NCBI RefSeq assembly: GCF_000372825.1
Contig: NZ_KB910516.1
Coordinates: 2,957,825-3,021,824, forward strand
Length of the DNA stretch: 64,000 nt
Direction of reading: 5' to 3'
Source of the DNA: Methylobacterium sp. 77
GTDB lineage: Bacteria; Pseudomonadota; Alphaproteobacteria; Rhizobiales; Beijerinckiaceae
Of the stretch, positions 31,204 to 39,661 are shown one piece after another. Below the pieces are notes generated by a model that made no database searches, had not been told where the DNA came from, and worked only from the letters and a program-made list of their open reading frames with translations. Every line of letters begins with the position of its first letter. Positions within the stretch are counted from its first letter, which is position 1. Made by a program: the position numbers and the translations under genes.

Positions 31204-32211
31204 TCAACCCGGCAAGGTCAGGATGCCCGCCATGCCGTCGGCACAGCCGAAGGCGAGCCGGCCGCCGCGCCCGTCCCAGGCAAGGGCCGAGATCGCACCG
31301 CCCTTGGTGGCGGGCCGGACCAGGAGTTCCGAAGCGTCGACGAAGCGCACGAGCAGGATGCAGCCATCCTCGTAGCCGATGGCGAGGACCAGGGCCTTGG
31401 GGTGGAACGCGACGCGCGAGACCCGGGCCGGACGGATGCCGCATTCGCGCGGCGCCTTGCCGGTGGGGCCTTCCTTCGAATCGAAGGGCCAGATGATGGC
31501 CGCCTCCGCCCCGCCGGTGGCGAGCCAGTTGCCGTCCCCGGACCAGCTCACCGAGCGGACCTTGCCGGGATAGCCCGACATCCGCATGTGGCCGCGATCG
31601 GGCTGGAGGCGCCAGCCGTGGAGCGCGTTCTCCTGCATCGTGGTCACGACGAAGCGTCCGTCCGGCGACCACGACACGTCGATATGCGAGCCCTTCCACT
31701 CCACGAAATCGGGCGCGGTCTCGAGATTCGGGTACCAGAGCGTGGCGCCGTTGTAATGCGCCACCGCGAGGCGGTAGCCCTTGGGTGCGAAGGCGAGGCC
31801 ACGGGCCGTCGAGGGAGCGGCGAAGATTTTCTCCCGGCCTTTCGCGTCGCGGGCGATGACGTTGCGGCCGGCGGCATAGGCGAGCCCGCCATCGGGATGG
31901 AGCGCCAGGGCGTCGATCCAGGCCCCGCCCTTGGCGGCGGCGACCTCGGTCCTGTCTCCGTTCGCCGCCGTCGCCACGATGCGTCCGTCGTCGCCCCCCG
32001 TCACGATCCGCTTTCCGTCGGACGCCGCGACGAGGATGGCGCCATCGGGATGGGCGTCGACGCGCCGCGTCGATTCGGGGCCGATCAGCAGCACGGCACC
32101 ATCGCCGAGGGCCAGGGCCAGGACCTCCTTCAGCCAGACGGCACCGGAGACATGGGCTCCGGCATCCAGCGGTACGACGTGGTCGGCAAGTGAGGGAGCG
32201 CTGGCGCTCAT
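31204..32211 (-). CDS. WD40-repeat beta-propeller protein
   Basis: 335 aa with roughly seven repeats marked by VAWSPDG-like strands (ALHPDGGLA, SWSPDGRFV, SWSGDGNWLATGG, AFHPKALVLA, LAWDGRGGRLAFG). No signal peptide, so a cytoplasmic scaffold or binding protein is expected. In related genomes such a protein sits beside a CobW-type GTPase, but here the neighbour is the broken DUF1275 gene. Partners cannot be told from sequence. Confidence 0.8.
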   Translation of the reverse strand: MSASAPSLADHVVPLDAGAHVSGAVWLKEVLALALGDGAVLLIGPESTRRVDAHPDGAILVAASDGKRIVTGGDDGRIVATAANGDRTEVAAAKGGAWIDALALHPDGGLAYAAGRNVIARDAKGREKIFAAPSTARGLAFAPKGYRLAVAHYNGATLWYPNLETAPDFVEWKGSHIDVSWSPDGRFVVTTMQENALHGWRLQPDRGHMRMSGYPGKVRSVSWSGDGNWLATGGAEAAIIWPFDSKEGPTGKAPRECGIRPARVSRVAFHPKALVLAIGYEDGCILLVRFVDASELLVRPATKGGAISALAWDGRGGRLAFGCADGMAGILTLPG

Positions 32212-32224
32212 CGGCGGAAACCTC

Positions 32225-32753
32225 TCAGGACGCGGCCACGGCGTCCGGCGCCGATCTCAGCACCGTCATCACCGTCGCGACCAGGGCGAGACAGCCGGCG
32301 ATGCCGGCGGGAATGGCGAGGGCATACAACGCGACGCGGCTATAGGCGACTGTTCCGGTGTGGGAGCCGAACAGCAGCGAGAGCCAGACCAGGCTGTCGC
32401 CGACCCAGCCGAAGCGCGGCCTCGCCCCGCCAGGGCCGAAGCGAGCTTCTGGCCGACGCTGAACAGCGCTCCCGTGACGAAGGTCGTGCCGGCCCGGAAC
32501 CCCTGGACATGGGCGAGCACGGCGTTCTGCGCCCCCATGGCGAGGGCGAGGATCAGGAGGCCCGGCAGGATGGCGACGAGGGGGGTGTCGTGCCCGAGCG
32601 CCACGGCGAACTGGGTCGTGTTGCCGCTCATGAACGAGGTGTAGAGGCCGCAGAGCCGGATGAACCCGAGGGCGTCGACATAGCCGGCGAGCGCCGTGAG
32701 GATGAGGCCGAAGCCGAGATGCCAGGTCCGGCTGATGATGGGGGCCGGCTCAT
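32225..32753 (-). pseudogene. Broken DUF1275 (YoaK-like) membrane protein gene
   Basis: Translation restored across two single-base shifts gives a DUF1275 membrane protein: LTALAGYVDALGFIRL, SFMSGNTTQFAVALG and LALAMGAQNAVL in one frame, and FGWVGDSLVWLSLLFG through to the stop at 32225 in another. The first shift lies in a five-base C/G run (32740-32744), just after the ATG at 32753. The second lies at a four-base run (32425-32428). About 40 residues usually found between the SGNTT motif and the QNA motif also seem to be missing. The in-frame internal ATG at 32631 would yield only a truncated, frameshifted 120-aa product. Confidence 0.75.
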
Positions 32754-32812
32754 GACAAAGTCCGGCTCATGGCAGGGTCCGACTCATGACCGCGTCCGGC
32801 CCGTGACAGCGC
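32745..32812. repeat. Four tandem 17-bp repeats
   Basis: Units at 32745, 32762, 32779 and 32796 follow the consensus CCGGCTCATGACAgcGT, each differing at a few positions. On the minus strand each of the first three carries an ATG, so they sit at the 5' edge of the broken DUF1275 gene. The remaining spacer up to 32998 holds the receiver's promoter region; nothing else was seen. Confidence 0.75.
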
Positions 32813-32997
32813 GAGAAGCCTTGTCCGCCCCGATCCGTCCCGCGACGGAAGAGGCCGGCCCGACAGGGTTAAGGCATTGCTTACCAAGTCCGCGCAATTC
32901 GAATGAACGGGGGCGAACATCCGACCCGTAGCACCCGTTGGTGTGACGATCCGGCGTCGGGATGGTCGTCCCAGGCCGGGTGAGTTGGAGTTGCGTC

Positions 32998-33426
32998 ATG
33001 ATCCCTTTCGCTTGCGCTGCCCTTGCGTTGCCGAAATTCTCCTCCCTCCGCGGAGCCGAAACCGTCCTCGTGGTGGAGGATGAATCCATGGTGTGCGAAC
33101 TGGCCGTCGAAGCCCTCATCGACGAAGGCTATCGCGTCCTCAGCGCTGCGGATGCCGAGGAAGCCGAGGACATCCTGGCGCGGGAGCGCGTCGATTTGCT
33201 CTTCACCGATATCGATTTGGCCCGCAACACCAACGGCCTCGCCCTGGCACGCAGGGCGCGCCGCCTGCGCCCGAACCTGCCGGTCATCTACACGTCCGGC
33301 GGACGCGGGAGCCTTTCGCAGGCGGACGCGGTTGCTGAATCAATCTTCGTGCCGAAGCCCTATCGCCCGAGCCAGCTCATCGCGCTCGCCAACGGTCTCC
33401 TGCGCCGCTTTCCCCACTACGCCTGA
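32998..33426 (+). CDS. Single-domain response regulator
   Basis: 142 aa. After a short hydrophobic N-terminus comes a receiver with VVEDESMV (acidic pair), phospho-acceptor Asp in LLFTDIDLA, YTSGG and the conserved Lys in VPKPYRPSQL. It resembles the receiver-only regulators of hybrid-kinase pathways in Methylobacterium. ATG 32998 has GGAG eight bases upstream; a start at 32962 is possible. No kinase gene adjoins it, so its partner is unknown. Confidence 0.8.
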   Translation: MIPFACAALALPKFSSLRGAETVLVVEDESMVCELAVEALIDEGYRVLSAADAEEAEDILARERVDLLFTDIDLARNTNGLALARRARRLRPNLPVIYTSGGRGSLSQADAVAESIFVPKPYRPSQLIALANGLLRRFPHYA

Positions 33427-33467
33427 GCGCATCGTCGCGCCCGCCCCCTCCCGGAGCCTCTCCCCCG

Positions 33468-33866
33468 ATGCGTACCCTGCTCGCCACCGCCCTCGTTCTC
33501 TTCTGCACCACGCTCAGCGCCTACACGACGGGGAATGCCAAGGCGGCCTGCGACGTGAAGGGGGCGAAGCTCGAAGAGGCCATCGCCGGCAAGTCCGAGC
33601 TGCGCGAGAGCGCCAACAAGCAGGCCGTGCGCGATCTGCGCACCCTGCGCGACGCCGCGATCATCCTGGAGACCTACCAGTACGAGCCCGAATGCGAGCG
33701 CCTCGTCACGATCATCAAGACGCTGGCGGCGAACCCGGATAAGGCGATCGAGCGCAGTGGCGATACCGACGAGGAAAAGGCGGAGGACCTGATGGAGGCC
33801 CGCCAGCCGAAGGCACCGGCCACCGAGGCTCCCTCCCCCGTGGCGCCCGCCGCCAAGTCGAAGTAA
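33468..33866 (+). CDS. Secreted protein of unknown function
   Basis: 132 aa with a signal peptide cut after NAKA near residue 27. The mature part has two cysteines (AACDVK and PECERL), a helical charged core and a Pro/Ala/Lys tail. The family is not known to me. It follows the receiver by 41 bp on the same strand and may share its transcript. A strong inverted repeat lies downstream. Confidence 0.7.
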   Translation: MRTLLATALVLFCTTLSAYTTGNAKAACDVKGAKLEEAIAGKSELRESANKQAVRDLRTLRDAAIILETYQYEPECERLVTIIKTLAANPDKAIERSGDTDEEKAEDLMEARQPKAPATEAPSPVAPAAKSK

Positions 33867-33946
33867 TCACCGTCCCGACGGGCGGAACGCTCGGCAAGCT
33901 CGGCGCTTGCCACAGGGATGCCCGTATCGCGGGCGCCATCGAACGA

Positions 33947-33980
33947 GACGGTCGGGCATCCATCTCTGCGCCCGACCGTC
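33947..33980. terminator. 11-bp perfect inverted repeat
   Basis: GACGGTCGGGC (33947-33957) and GCCCGACCGTC (33970-33980) with a 12-nt loop lie between the secreted-protein gene and the ROK-like gene. Stem strength suits a terminator, although no T-run follows. It may also be a protein-binding dyad before the ROK-like gene. Confidence 0.5.
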
Positions 33981-34015
33981 CCGCACTTCACTCCTTCTGA
34001 AATGGTCGATCGAGC

Positions 34016-35110
34016 ATGGGCACAGATACGGCAACGCGCGGATCGAGCCTGGTTCACGCGGCGAACGACCTGCCCTCGGTCGTCCTCGACGATTACAATA
34101 TCGAGCTGAAGAACGGCGAAGGCTTCGTCGGCGACCGGGTATCGAAAGCCGCCTTCCGCGATCTCGTGGAAGATTGGCGCGAGAAGCTGCGCAAGCTCGG
34201 CCCCGATCCGCTCGGCAGCAAGGGCAGCCGCGATTTCAGCAAGCGCCGCCTCGATGATTTCCTGATCGACGGCCCGCCGCTGGCGGCCGGCGTGGTCTTC
34301 GGCGCGATCGAGGAGTTCGCGCAGGAACTCGCCACCGTCGTCCGGCGCTTCCTGCGCCAGAAGGGCTGGCGCGACACGCAGAGCATCGTCGTGGGCGGCG
34401 GCTTCAGCGACAGCCTCGCGGGACGGCTCGCCATCGACCGGGCCAGCGTGATCCTCCGCGCCGGCGGGCTCAACCTGAACCTCGAACCGATCCGCCACCA
34501 TCCCGACGAGGCCGGCCTGATCGGCGCCGTCCACCTCGCCCCGTCCTGGATCTTCTCCGGCTACGACAGCCTGCTCGCCGTGGATATCGGCGGCAGCAAC
34601 ATCAGGGCCGGCGTGGTCTCCACGAACCTGAAGAAGGCGTCGGACCTGTCGCGCGCCGAGATCTGGCGCTCGGAACTCTGGCGCCACCGCGACGAGGACC
34701 CGGCCCCGAGCCGGGACGAAGCGGTCGACCGCCTCATCGCCATGCTCAACGACCTGATCACGCGGGCGGAGCGCTCACGCCTCAAGCTCGCGCCCTTCAT
34801 CGGTGTCGGATGCCCGGGCGTGATCGCGGCGGACGGAACCATCGAACGCGGCGGCCAGAACCTGCCGGGCAATTGGGAGAGCAGCCGCTTCAACCTCGCG
34901 GAGCGGCTGGTCGAGGCCATCCCCGCCATCGGCGATCACGACACCATGGTGCTGATGCACAACGACGCCGTGGTGCAGGGCCTCTCGGCCATGTCGGACA
35001 TGACCGGCGTGACGCGCTGGGGCGTGCTCACCATCGGCACCGGCCTCGGCAATGCGCGCTTCACCAACCGCAAGATCCCCGAGACGAAGAGCGCCGATAC
35101 GGTGCATTGA
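34016..35110 (+). CDS. ROK-family protein with apparently permuted lobes
   Basis: 364 aa, ASKHA superfamily, probably a sugar kinase or sugar-sensing protein. The phosphate-1 motif DIGGSNIRAGVV is not at the N-terminus but at about 190-201. It is followed by GVGCPGVIAADG, ERGGQNLPGNWE, MHNDAV and GVLTIGTGLGNARF at the C-terminus. Residues 1-185 contain IVVGGGFSDSLAGRLA and DEAGLIGAVHLAP, motifs that end ordinary ROK proteins. The catalytic Asp of the PG...GNDA region appears as HNDA. The CxCGxxGCxE zinc motif is absent. I recall similar 360-aa proteins in other Rhizobiales, so the architecture is probably inherited. Substrate unknown. Confidence 0.75.
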   Translation: MGTDTATRGSSLVHAANDLPSVVLDDYNIELKNGEGFVGDRVSKAAFRDLVEDWREKLRKLGPDPLGSKGSRDFSKRRLDDFLIDGPPLAAGVVFGAIEEFAQELATVVRRFLRQKGWRDTQSIVVGGGFSDSLAGRLAIDRASVILRAGGLNLNLEPIRHHPDEAGLIGAVHLAPSWIFSGYDSLLAVDIGGSNIRAGVVSTNLKKASDLSRAEIWRSELWRHRDEDPAPSRDEAVDRLIAMLNDLITRAERSRLKLAPFIGVGCPGVIAADGTIERGGQNLPGNWESSRFNLAERLVEAIPAIGDHDTMVLMHNDAVVQGLSAMSDMTGVTRWGVLTIGTGLGNARFTNRKIPETKSADTVH

Positions 35111-35188
35111 GGACTCGCCGCCGGATCCCAAACCTCGCTCCGGGGCGGCCTTTTCGACGCGCGGCGCCTGGCTTCGGAGACCGGCGCC

Positions 35189-35878
35189 CTATCGCGCGGC
35201 CGGTGCCGACGGAAAGGCCGGTGCGCTTTCCTGACCCTGGTCCGAGCGATTGCGCGAGCGGGCGGCCTTGCTGGCGATGCGAGCGCGCAAGTCGCTCGTC
35301 AGCTCGATCTCGACCAGCCGCCACGACCATCCGCGCAGGCGAAGTCGAAGCCGAAATTGCTGGGCTCGCGGCGCTTCGGGAGGCACGGCGATGACGACGG
35401 TGCGAAAGCCGCGCATCTCGGACGCGAAGTAATAGGGGATCAGCCGGGTGATCGTCTCGATCCTCAGCCCGGATGCGGCACCGACCGGCTCGGCCGTCGA
35501 ACCGGGGGCATTGGCCGCGAGCGGGGCGAGGTCGAGGGATTGCGGAATGCCGTCGTCGAGGAGATCGATGACCGACCGTGCCGTCACCAGAGATTCGGCG
35601 AGCGGCTCGGCCAGGGCGGCTGCCGCCTCGACCAGTCGCTGGCGGTCCTTCGGGACCTCGACCTCCTCGCCGGGCTCACCGCGCGTCTGGGTGGCGGCAG
35701 ACGCGGCCTGCCGGATCATCGATTGGCGCAAGGTGCGGAAATTGACGTGCCGCTCGACATAGCCGACGTCCCGCGCCTGCACCGCCCTTGCGAGATCGTA
35801 GAGCATCCAGAACGGCGTCAGCGTGTAGGTGAACCACGCGAGCATCAGGGAAATGGGAATCCACCACAATCGCATCAT
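35189..35878 (-). CDS. DUF2939-type single-pass membrane protein
   Basis: 229 aa. One N-terminal transmembrane helix ([14 protein letters not shown]) is followed by the DUF2939 region ([25 protein letters not shown]), a long polar segment and a C-terminal beta-rich part ending in a charged tail. The function is unknown. The start codon ATGATG overlaps the stop of rppH (ATGA), so the pair is translationally coupled. Earlier frame extensions lie inside rppH and are not used. Confidence 0.78.
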   Translation of the reverse strand: MMRLWWIPISLMLAWFTYTLTPFWMLYDLARAVQARDVGYVERHVNFRTLRQSMIRQAASAATQTRGEPGEEVEVPKDRQRLVEAAAALAEPLAESLVTARSVIDLLDDGIPQSLDLAPLAANAPGSTAEPVGAASGLRIETITRLIPYYFASEMRGFRTVVIAVPPEAPRAQQFRLRLRLRGWSWRLVEIELTSDLRARIASKAARSRNRSDQGQESAPAFPSAPAAR

Positions 35879-36453
35879 CGCGATCTGACTGCCCTCTGCG
35901 CCTGCTCGCTCCAACCGGCGAGCCCTGCGAATGCCGCGACCACAGCCTCGTAGACCGGCTGCTTGAACGGCACGATGAGATCCGGCAGCCCGGCCATCGG
36001 CTCCCAGCGCCAGGCGTCGAATTCCGATTTGTGCAGGCCGCCGCCCGGCGAGAGGACGTCGATCTCGTCCTCGGCCCCGACGAGGCCGAAGGCGAACCAC
36101 TTCTGCGTCTGCCCGCGATAGCGTCCCTTCCAGGCCTGTTTCAGCACGGCTGGCGGCAGGTCGTAGGCGAGCCAGCCGGGGATCTCACCGAGGAGCGTGA
36201 CCGAGCCGGGCGAGACGTTGGTTTCCTCGTGCAGTTCACGAAGGGCGGCGGCGAGAGGATCCTCGCCATCGTCGATCCCGCCCTGCGGCATCTGCCAGGC
36301 GAGCTCGCCATCCACGTGTTCCGGCCCCGCCTCGCTGCGGCGACGGCCGACGAAGACCCGTCCCGATGGGGCGATCAGCATGATCCCGACGCAGGGCCGG
36401 TACGGCAGGTCGAGATCGGATTCGGGCACGGGAGGGTTCATCGGCCGGACCAT
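35875..36453 (-). CDS. rppH: RNA pyrophosphohydrolase (Nudix)
   Basis: Removes pyrophosphate from mRNA 5' ends and so starts decay. 192 aa. The Nudix box runs from GGIDDGED to LHEETN at about 58-79, with the metal-binding REx2EE pattern in [18 protein letters not shown] at the N-terminus and QKWFAFGL are typical of the RppH/NudH group. Two in-frame ATGs (36453, 36441) are possible. It is coupled to the DUF2939 gene downstream. Confidence 0.92.
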   Translation of the reverse strand: MVRPMNPPVPESDLDLPYRPCVGIMLIAPSGRVFVGRRRSEAGPEHVDGELAWQMPQGGIDDGEDPLAAALRELHEETNVSPGSVTLLGEIPGWLAYDLPPAVLKQAWKGRYRGQTQKWFAFGLVGAEDEIDVLSPGGGLHKSEFDAWRWEPMAGLPDLIVPFKQPVYEAVVAAFAGLAGWSEQAQRAVRSR

Positions 36454-36520
36454 AGGTCAGGGGATCGACGGCCCGCAATGCGGCAAGCGGCGGTTCGGGC
36501 GCCGAAAGCCGGGAATGGCG

Positions 36521-37318
36521 TCAACCCGGCGGCGGATCGGGGGCTTCGACCTCTCCCTTGCGCTGGAGGATGAGGGCCACGAACCAGCACAGGGAGGCCC
36601 AGGCCGCGCCGATGCACCAGCCGGCGAGGACGTCGCTCGGCCAGTGGACGCCGAGATAGATCCGGCTCGCCCCGACGAGGAGGGTCATCCCGACCCCGAG
36701 GACGAGGACCAGCACCTTCACCGACCGGTTCGGATCGACGCGGGCCAGCAGCGTCGCCAGGGTCAGGTAGGCGATGGCCGACATCATGGCGTGGCCGCTG
36801 GGGAAGCTCGCGGTGAACACGTCCATCCCGTGGGGCACGAGGTCCGGCCGGGGCCGGTGGTAGAACATCTTGAGCACGGTGGAGACGAGCAGCCCGCCGC
36901 CGATGGCGCCGAGGACGAAGAGCGCGATCCGGTGCCGCCGGGTCAGCGCGAGATAGGCGACCGCGCTCAAGGTCACGAAGGTGATGGTGAAGACGCTCCC
37001 CAGGCCGGTGATGTCGCGCATGGTCTCTTCCAGCCAGCGCGGCCCGATCGGGTCCGACAGGTCGGCCGGGTTGCGCAGGGACAGCAGGATCTTGCGGTCG
37101 AGCGCCGCCGTGGAGCCCTCCCCGACCTCGTCGGCGAGGTAGAAGAAAGCGTAGCCGAGGAAGCTCACACCGAGCAGCGCCATGAGGGGACCGACCTCAT
37201 TGAGGCGAAGGCGGATCCAGAGCGCGGTGGCCCGGCTGAACAGCGGATGGTCGAGATAGGTCGGGAGCGGCGCCTTCATGCTGCTGTCTTCGTCATCCGG
37301 TCGTCGTCCCTCGATCAT
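36521..37318 (-). CDS. PAP2-family membrane phosphatase
   Basis: 265 aa, six hydrophobic helices. The three PAP2 catalytic motifs are present: KMFYHRPRPD, ASFPSGHAM and SRIYLGVHWPSDVLAGW. It probably dephosphorylates an isoprenyl or phosphatidyl lipid at the membrane. The ATG at 37318 overlaps the stop of the RNA-ligase gene (ATGA), which favours it over the ATG at 37279; the coupled pair would then be one operon. Confidence 0.87.
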   Translation of the reverse strand: MIEGRRPDDEDSSMKAPLPTYLDHPLFSRATALWIRLRLNEVGPLMALLGVSFLGYAFFYLADEVGEGSTAALDRKILLSLRNPADLSDPIGPRWLEETMRDITGLGSVFTITFVTLSAVAYLALTRRHRIALFVLGAIGGGLLVSTVLKMFYHRPRPDLVPHGMDVFTASFPSGHAMMSAIAYLTLATLLARVDPNRSVKVLVLVLGVGMTLLVGASRIYLGVHWPSDVLAGWCIGAAWASLCWFVALILQRKGEVEAPDPPPG

Positions 37319-37851
37319 CGGCCCCGCCCGAAAGCGAAGCGTCCCCGCTGTTGCCACGGTCCACCGAGGTAGCGCCAGAGCAGGAGGCCCGTCGCGGTGA
37401 AACGGAACGGCTCGAAATCCAGATCCAGCGCATGATGCAGGCTGCGGGCGACCTCGGGCGAGACCTTGTTCTGGATCGTGACGTGCGGCTTCCAGCCCTG
37501 CCGGTCCTGTGCCGTGAGCGCATCGTCGTAGCGCCGGGCGATGCTGCCCCGGATGCGCGCGAGCGTGTCGGAAGCCAGGGTGTAAGCGACGCCGCGCCCC
37601 AGGAAGCGAAGGCCGGTCACCTCGACCGCGACCGGCTCCTCGGCCGCGTTCAGTTCGGCGAGGGTCGCGGCGACGCTGTCCTCCTCACCTCCCGGCAGAT
37701 GGTGGAACAGGGTGGCATGGGCCGGAATGTGGTTGAGTTTTTCCGGGAAATGCCGGCGCCTCAGGCCGTCGAAATGCGCGAAGGTCGCCGGGTCCATCTC
37801 GAGGGTGACGATCAGGGGATCGGGTGTCGGGGCATGAGAGGATTCGGTCAT
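37315..37851 (-). CDS. 2'-5' RNA ligase family protein (2H phosphoesterase)
   Basis: 178 aa with both catalytic H-x-T motifs of the 2H superfamily, HATLF near the N-terminal third and HVTIQ in the second half. Members open or seal 2'-5' or cyclic phosphodiester bonds in RNA or small nucleotides; the substrate here is unknown. The ATG at 37851 is chosen over an extension of 29 residues. It is divergent from the xi-class GST gene across about 100 bp. Confidence 0.82.
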   Translation of the reverse strand: MTESSHAPTPDPLIVTLEMDPATFAHFDGLRRRHFPEKLNHIPAHATLFHHLPGGEEDSVAATLAELNAAEEPVAVEVTGLRFLGRGVAYTLASDTLARIRGSIARRYDDALTAQDRQGWKPHVTIQNKVSPEVARSLHHALDLDFEPFRFTATGLLLWRYLGGPWQQRGRFAFGRGR

Positions 37852-37955
37852 CGTCGCCAGATGGAGCGGGACGGGTTGCAATCCAGTCGTCCGACCCTTC
37901 TCTGCCGAGATGCGTGGCCCATCTGGGTAGCGGAGCACGAAGGGAGGGTTCGCGG

Positions 37956-38933
37956 ATGGGCCTGTTGGTCGACGGCACGTGGCAGGACAAATGGTACGAC
38001 ACCGAGGAGACCGGTGGTCGCTTCAAGCGGACCGAGGCGAAGTTCCGCAACTGGGTCACCGCCGACGGCGAGCCCGGCCCGTCCGGCGAAGGCGGGTTCC
38101 CGGGCGAGGCCGGGCGCTATCATCTCTACGTGTCGCTGGCCTGCCCCTGGGCTCACCGCGCCCTCATCGTGCGCGCCCTGAAGGGGCTGGATCGGGCGAT
38201 CGGCGTCTCGGTGGTCGATCCCCTGATGGGTCCGGAGGGCTGGGTCTTCGGCGACACCCCCGGCACCACGCCCGACACGGTCAACGGAGCGAGCCGGCTC
38301 TACGAAGTCTATCTCGCGGCCGTGCCGGACTTCACCGGCCGGGTCACGGTGCCGATCTTGTGGGACATGCAGCGCCGCACCATCGTCTCCAACGAATCCT
38401 CCGAAATCATCCGCATGCTCAACGATGCCTTCGGTGGGACCGGTCCCGACCTCTACCCGGCGGCCTTGCGCGACGAGATCGACGCGGTGAATGCGCGGGT
38501 CTACGACGCCGTCAATAACGGTGTGTACAAGGCCGGTTTCGCGACCACGCAGGAGGCCTACGAGGACGCCTTCGACGCCCTGTTCGCCGAGCTCGATTCC
38601 CTCGACGAGCGGCTCGGCCGGGCGCGCTACCTCTGCGGGCCGGCGCTCACGGAGGCCGATATCCGCCTGTTCACGACTCTGGTGCGGTTCGATCCGGTCT
38701 ATGTCGGCCATTTCAAGTGCAACCTGCGCCGGATCGCGGATTACCCGAACCTGTCGCACTATCTCCGCGATCTCTACGCGCTTCCGGGCGTCGCCGGCAC
38801 GGTGAACCTCACCCATATCAAGCGCCATTATTACGAGAGCCATCCGACCATCAATCCGACCGGCATCGTGCCGAAAGGTCCCGAGATCGATCTCGATGCC
38901 CCCAACGACCGCGCCCTGCGCTTCGGAGCGTGA
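37956..38933 (+). CDS. Glutathionyl-hydroquinone reductase (xi-class GST)
   Basis: Reduces glutathionyl-hydroquinones using a cysteine. 325 aa. The catalytic motif ACPWAHR has Cys63, and the xi-class WDxxxxTIVSNESSEI region follows. The C-terminal alpha-domain holds RYLCGPALTEADIRLF. The long N-terminal extension and the C-terminal HPTINPTGIVPKGP are family hallmarks. The start is supported by GGGAGG eight bases upstream. It is related to E. coli YqjG. Confidence 0.93.
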   Translation: MGLLVDGTWQDKWYDTEETGGRFKRTEAKFRNWVTADGEPGPSGEGGFPGEAGRYHLYVSLACPWAHRALIVRALKGLDRAIGVSVVDPLMGPEGWVFGDTPGTTPDTVNGASRLYEVYLAAVPDFTGRVTVPILWDMQRRTIVSNESSEIIRMLNDAFGGTGPDLYPAALRDEIDAVNARVYDAVNNGVYKAGFATTQEAYEDAFDALFAELDSLDERLGRARYLCGPALTEADIRLFTTLVRFDPVYVGHFKCNLRRIADYPNLSHYLRDLYALPGVAGTVNLTHIKRHYYESHPTINPTGIVPKGPEIDLDAPNDRALRFGA

Positions 38934-38994
38934 GATGACGATGTTCGACGCGATCGGCCCTCGACAGATCGGATGGCGGCCATACATCTGCGCT

Positions 38995-39501
38995 ATGACG
39001 ACACGATCCTCTCTCATCCCGACCGCCCTTCGCTCGAGCGCTCTCGGCCTTCCGTTCGCACTGGCCATGCTCGCGGCGCCCGGTCCGGCCTCGGCGCAGA
39101 CCGCGATCACGCTCGAAGGCACCTGCGAGAAGCTGATCATCGCGGGGCTGGACGTCACCCAGAACTGCAAGGGCACGATGCTGAACACCGTGTCCCGCAA
39201 CCGGGCGAGCTTCGACTTCTCGGCCTGGGACGGGCGCGGCTTGAGCTTCAGCGGAAGCGGGGCCCAGCAGGAGCGCACCGAGGAGACCGACGCGCTCCAG
39301 CCGATCAATCTCGTGGTGCCGAGCGAGAAGACCGACGACGGCGTGGTCCGGGGACCGCTCGTGGCCGTCGGGTCGTGCAGCTTCAGCACACCGTCCGACG
39401 GCAAGACGGCGATCACCTGCGAGGCGAATGCCGCCAAGGGGCGCTACGAGGCGAGGTTCGTGACCGATGCGAAGACGCCGCCCAGCGCACCGAAGCCCTG
39501 A
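38995..39501 (+). CDS. Secreted protein of unknown function
   Basis: 168 aa. The ATG at 38995 opens a signal peptide (ALGLPFALAMLAAPGPASA, cut before QTAIT). Earlier ATGs at 38935 and 38941 would put 18-20 residues in front of it. The mature part has four cysteines (TCEKL, QNCKG, GSCSF and ITCEA), suggesting two disulfides in the periplasm. No family recognised. It begins 62 bp after the GST gene. Confidence 0.68.
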   Translation: MTTRSSLIPTALRSSALGLPFALAMLAAPGPASAQTAITLEGTCEKLIIAGLDVTQNCKGTMLNTVSRNRASFDFSAWDGRGLSFSGSGAQQERTEETDALQPINLVVPSEKTDDGVVRGPLVAVGSCSFSTPSDGKTAITCEANAAKGRYEARFVTDAKTPPSAPKP

Positions 39502-39661
39502 CGGCGACCCTTCGTCCGGGCCGCCATGCCGACGTGGAATAGGCTGGCGGGCAGTCTGGTCTCACCGCGACTTCGCGCCCATCTAGGGCACGGATACATT
39601 TGATCGGCCAGACCAGCCGATGTGCCGACGATCCGGCCGCTAGACTAGAGTTGAGGATGGC

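Noticed and set aside
15428-33000. Further CtrA boxes, e.g. TTAA-GGCATTGC-TTAC near 32863
   Set aside because: Half-site spacing is 8 bp instead of 7, so not counted.
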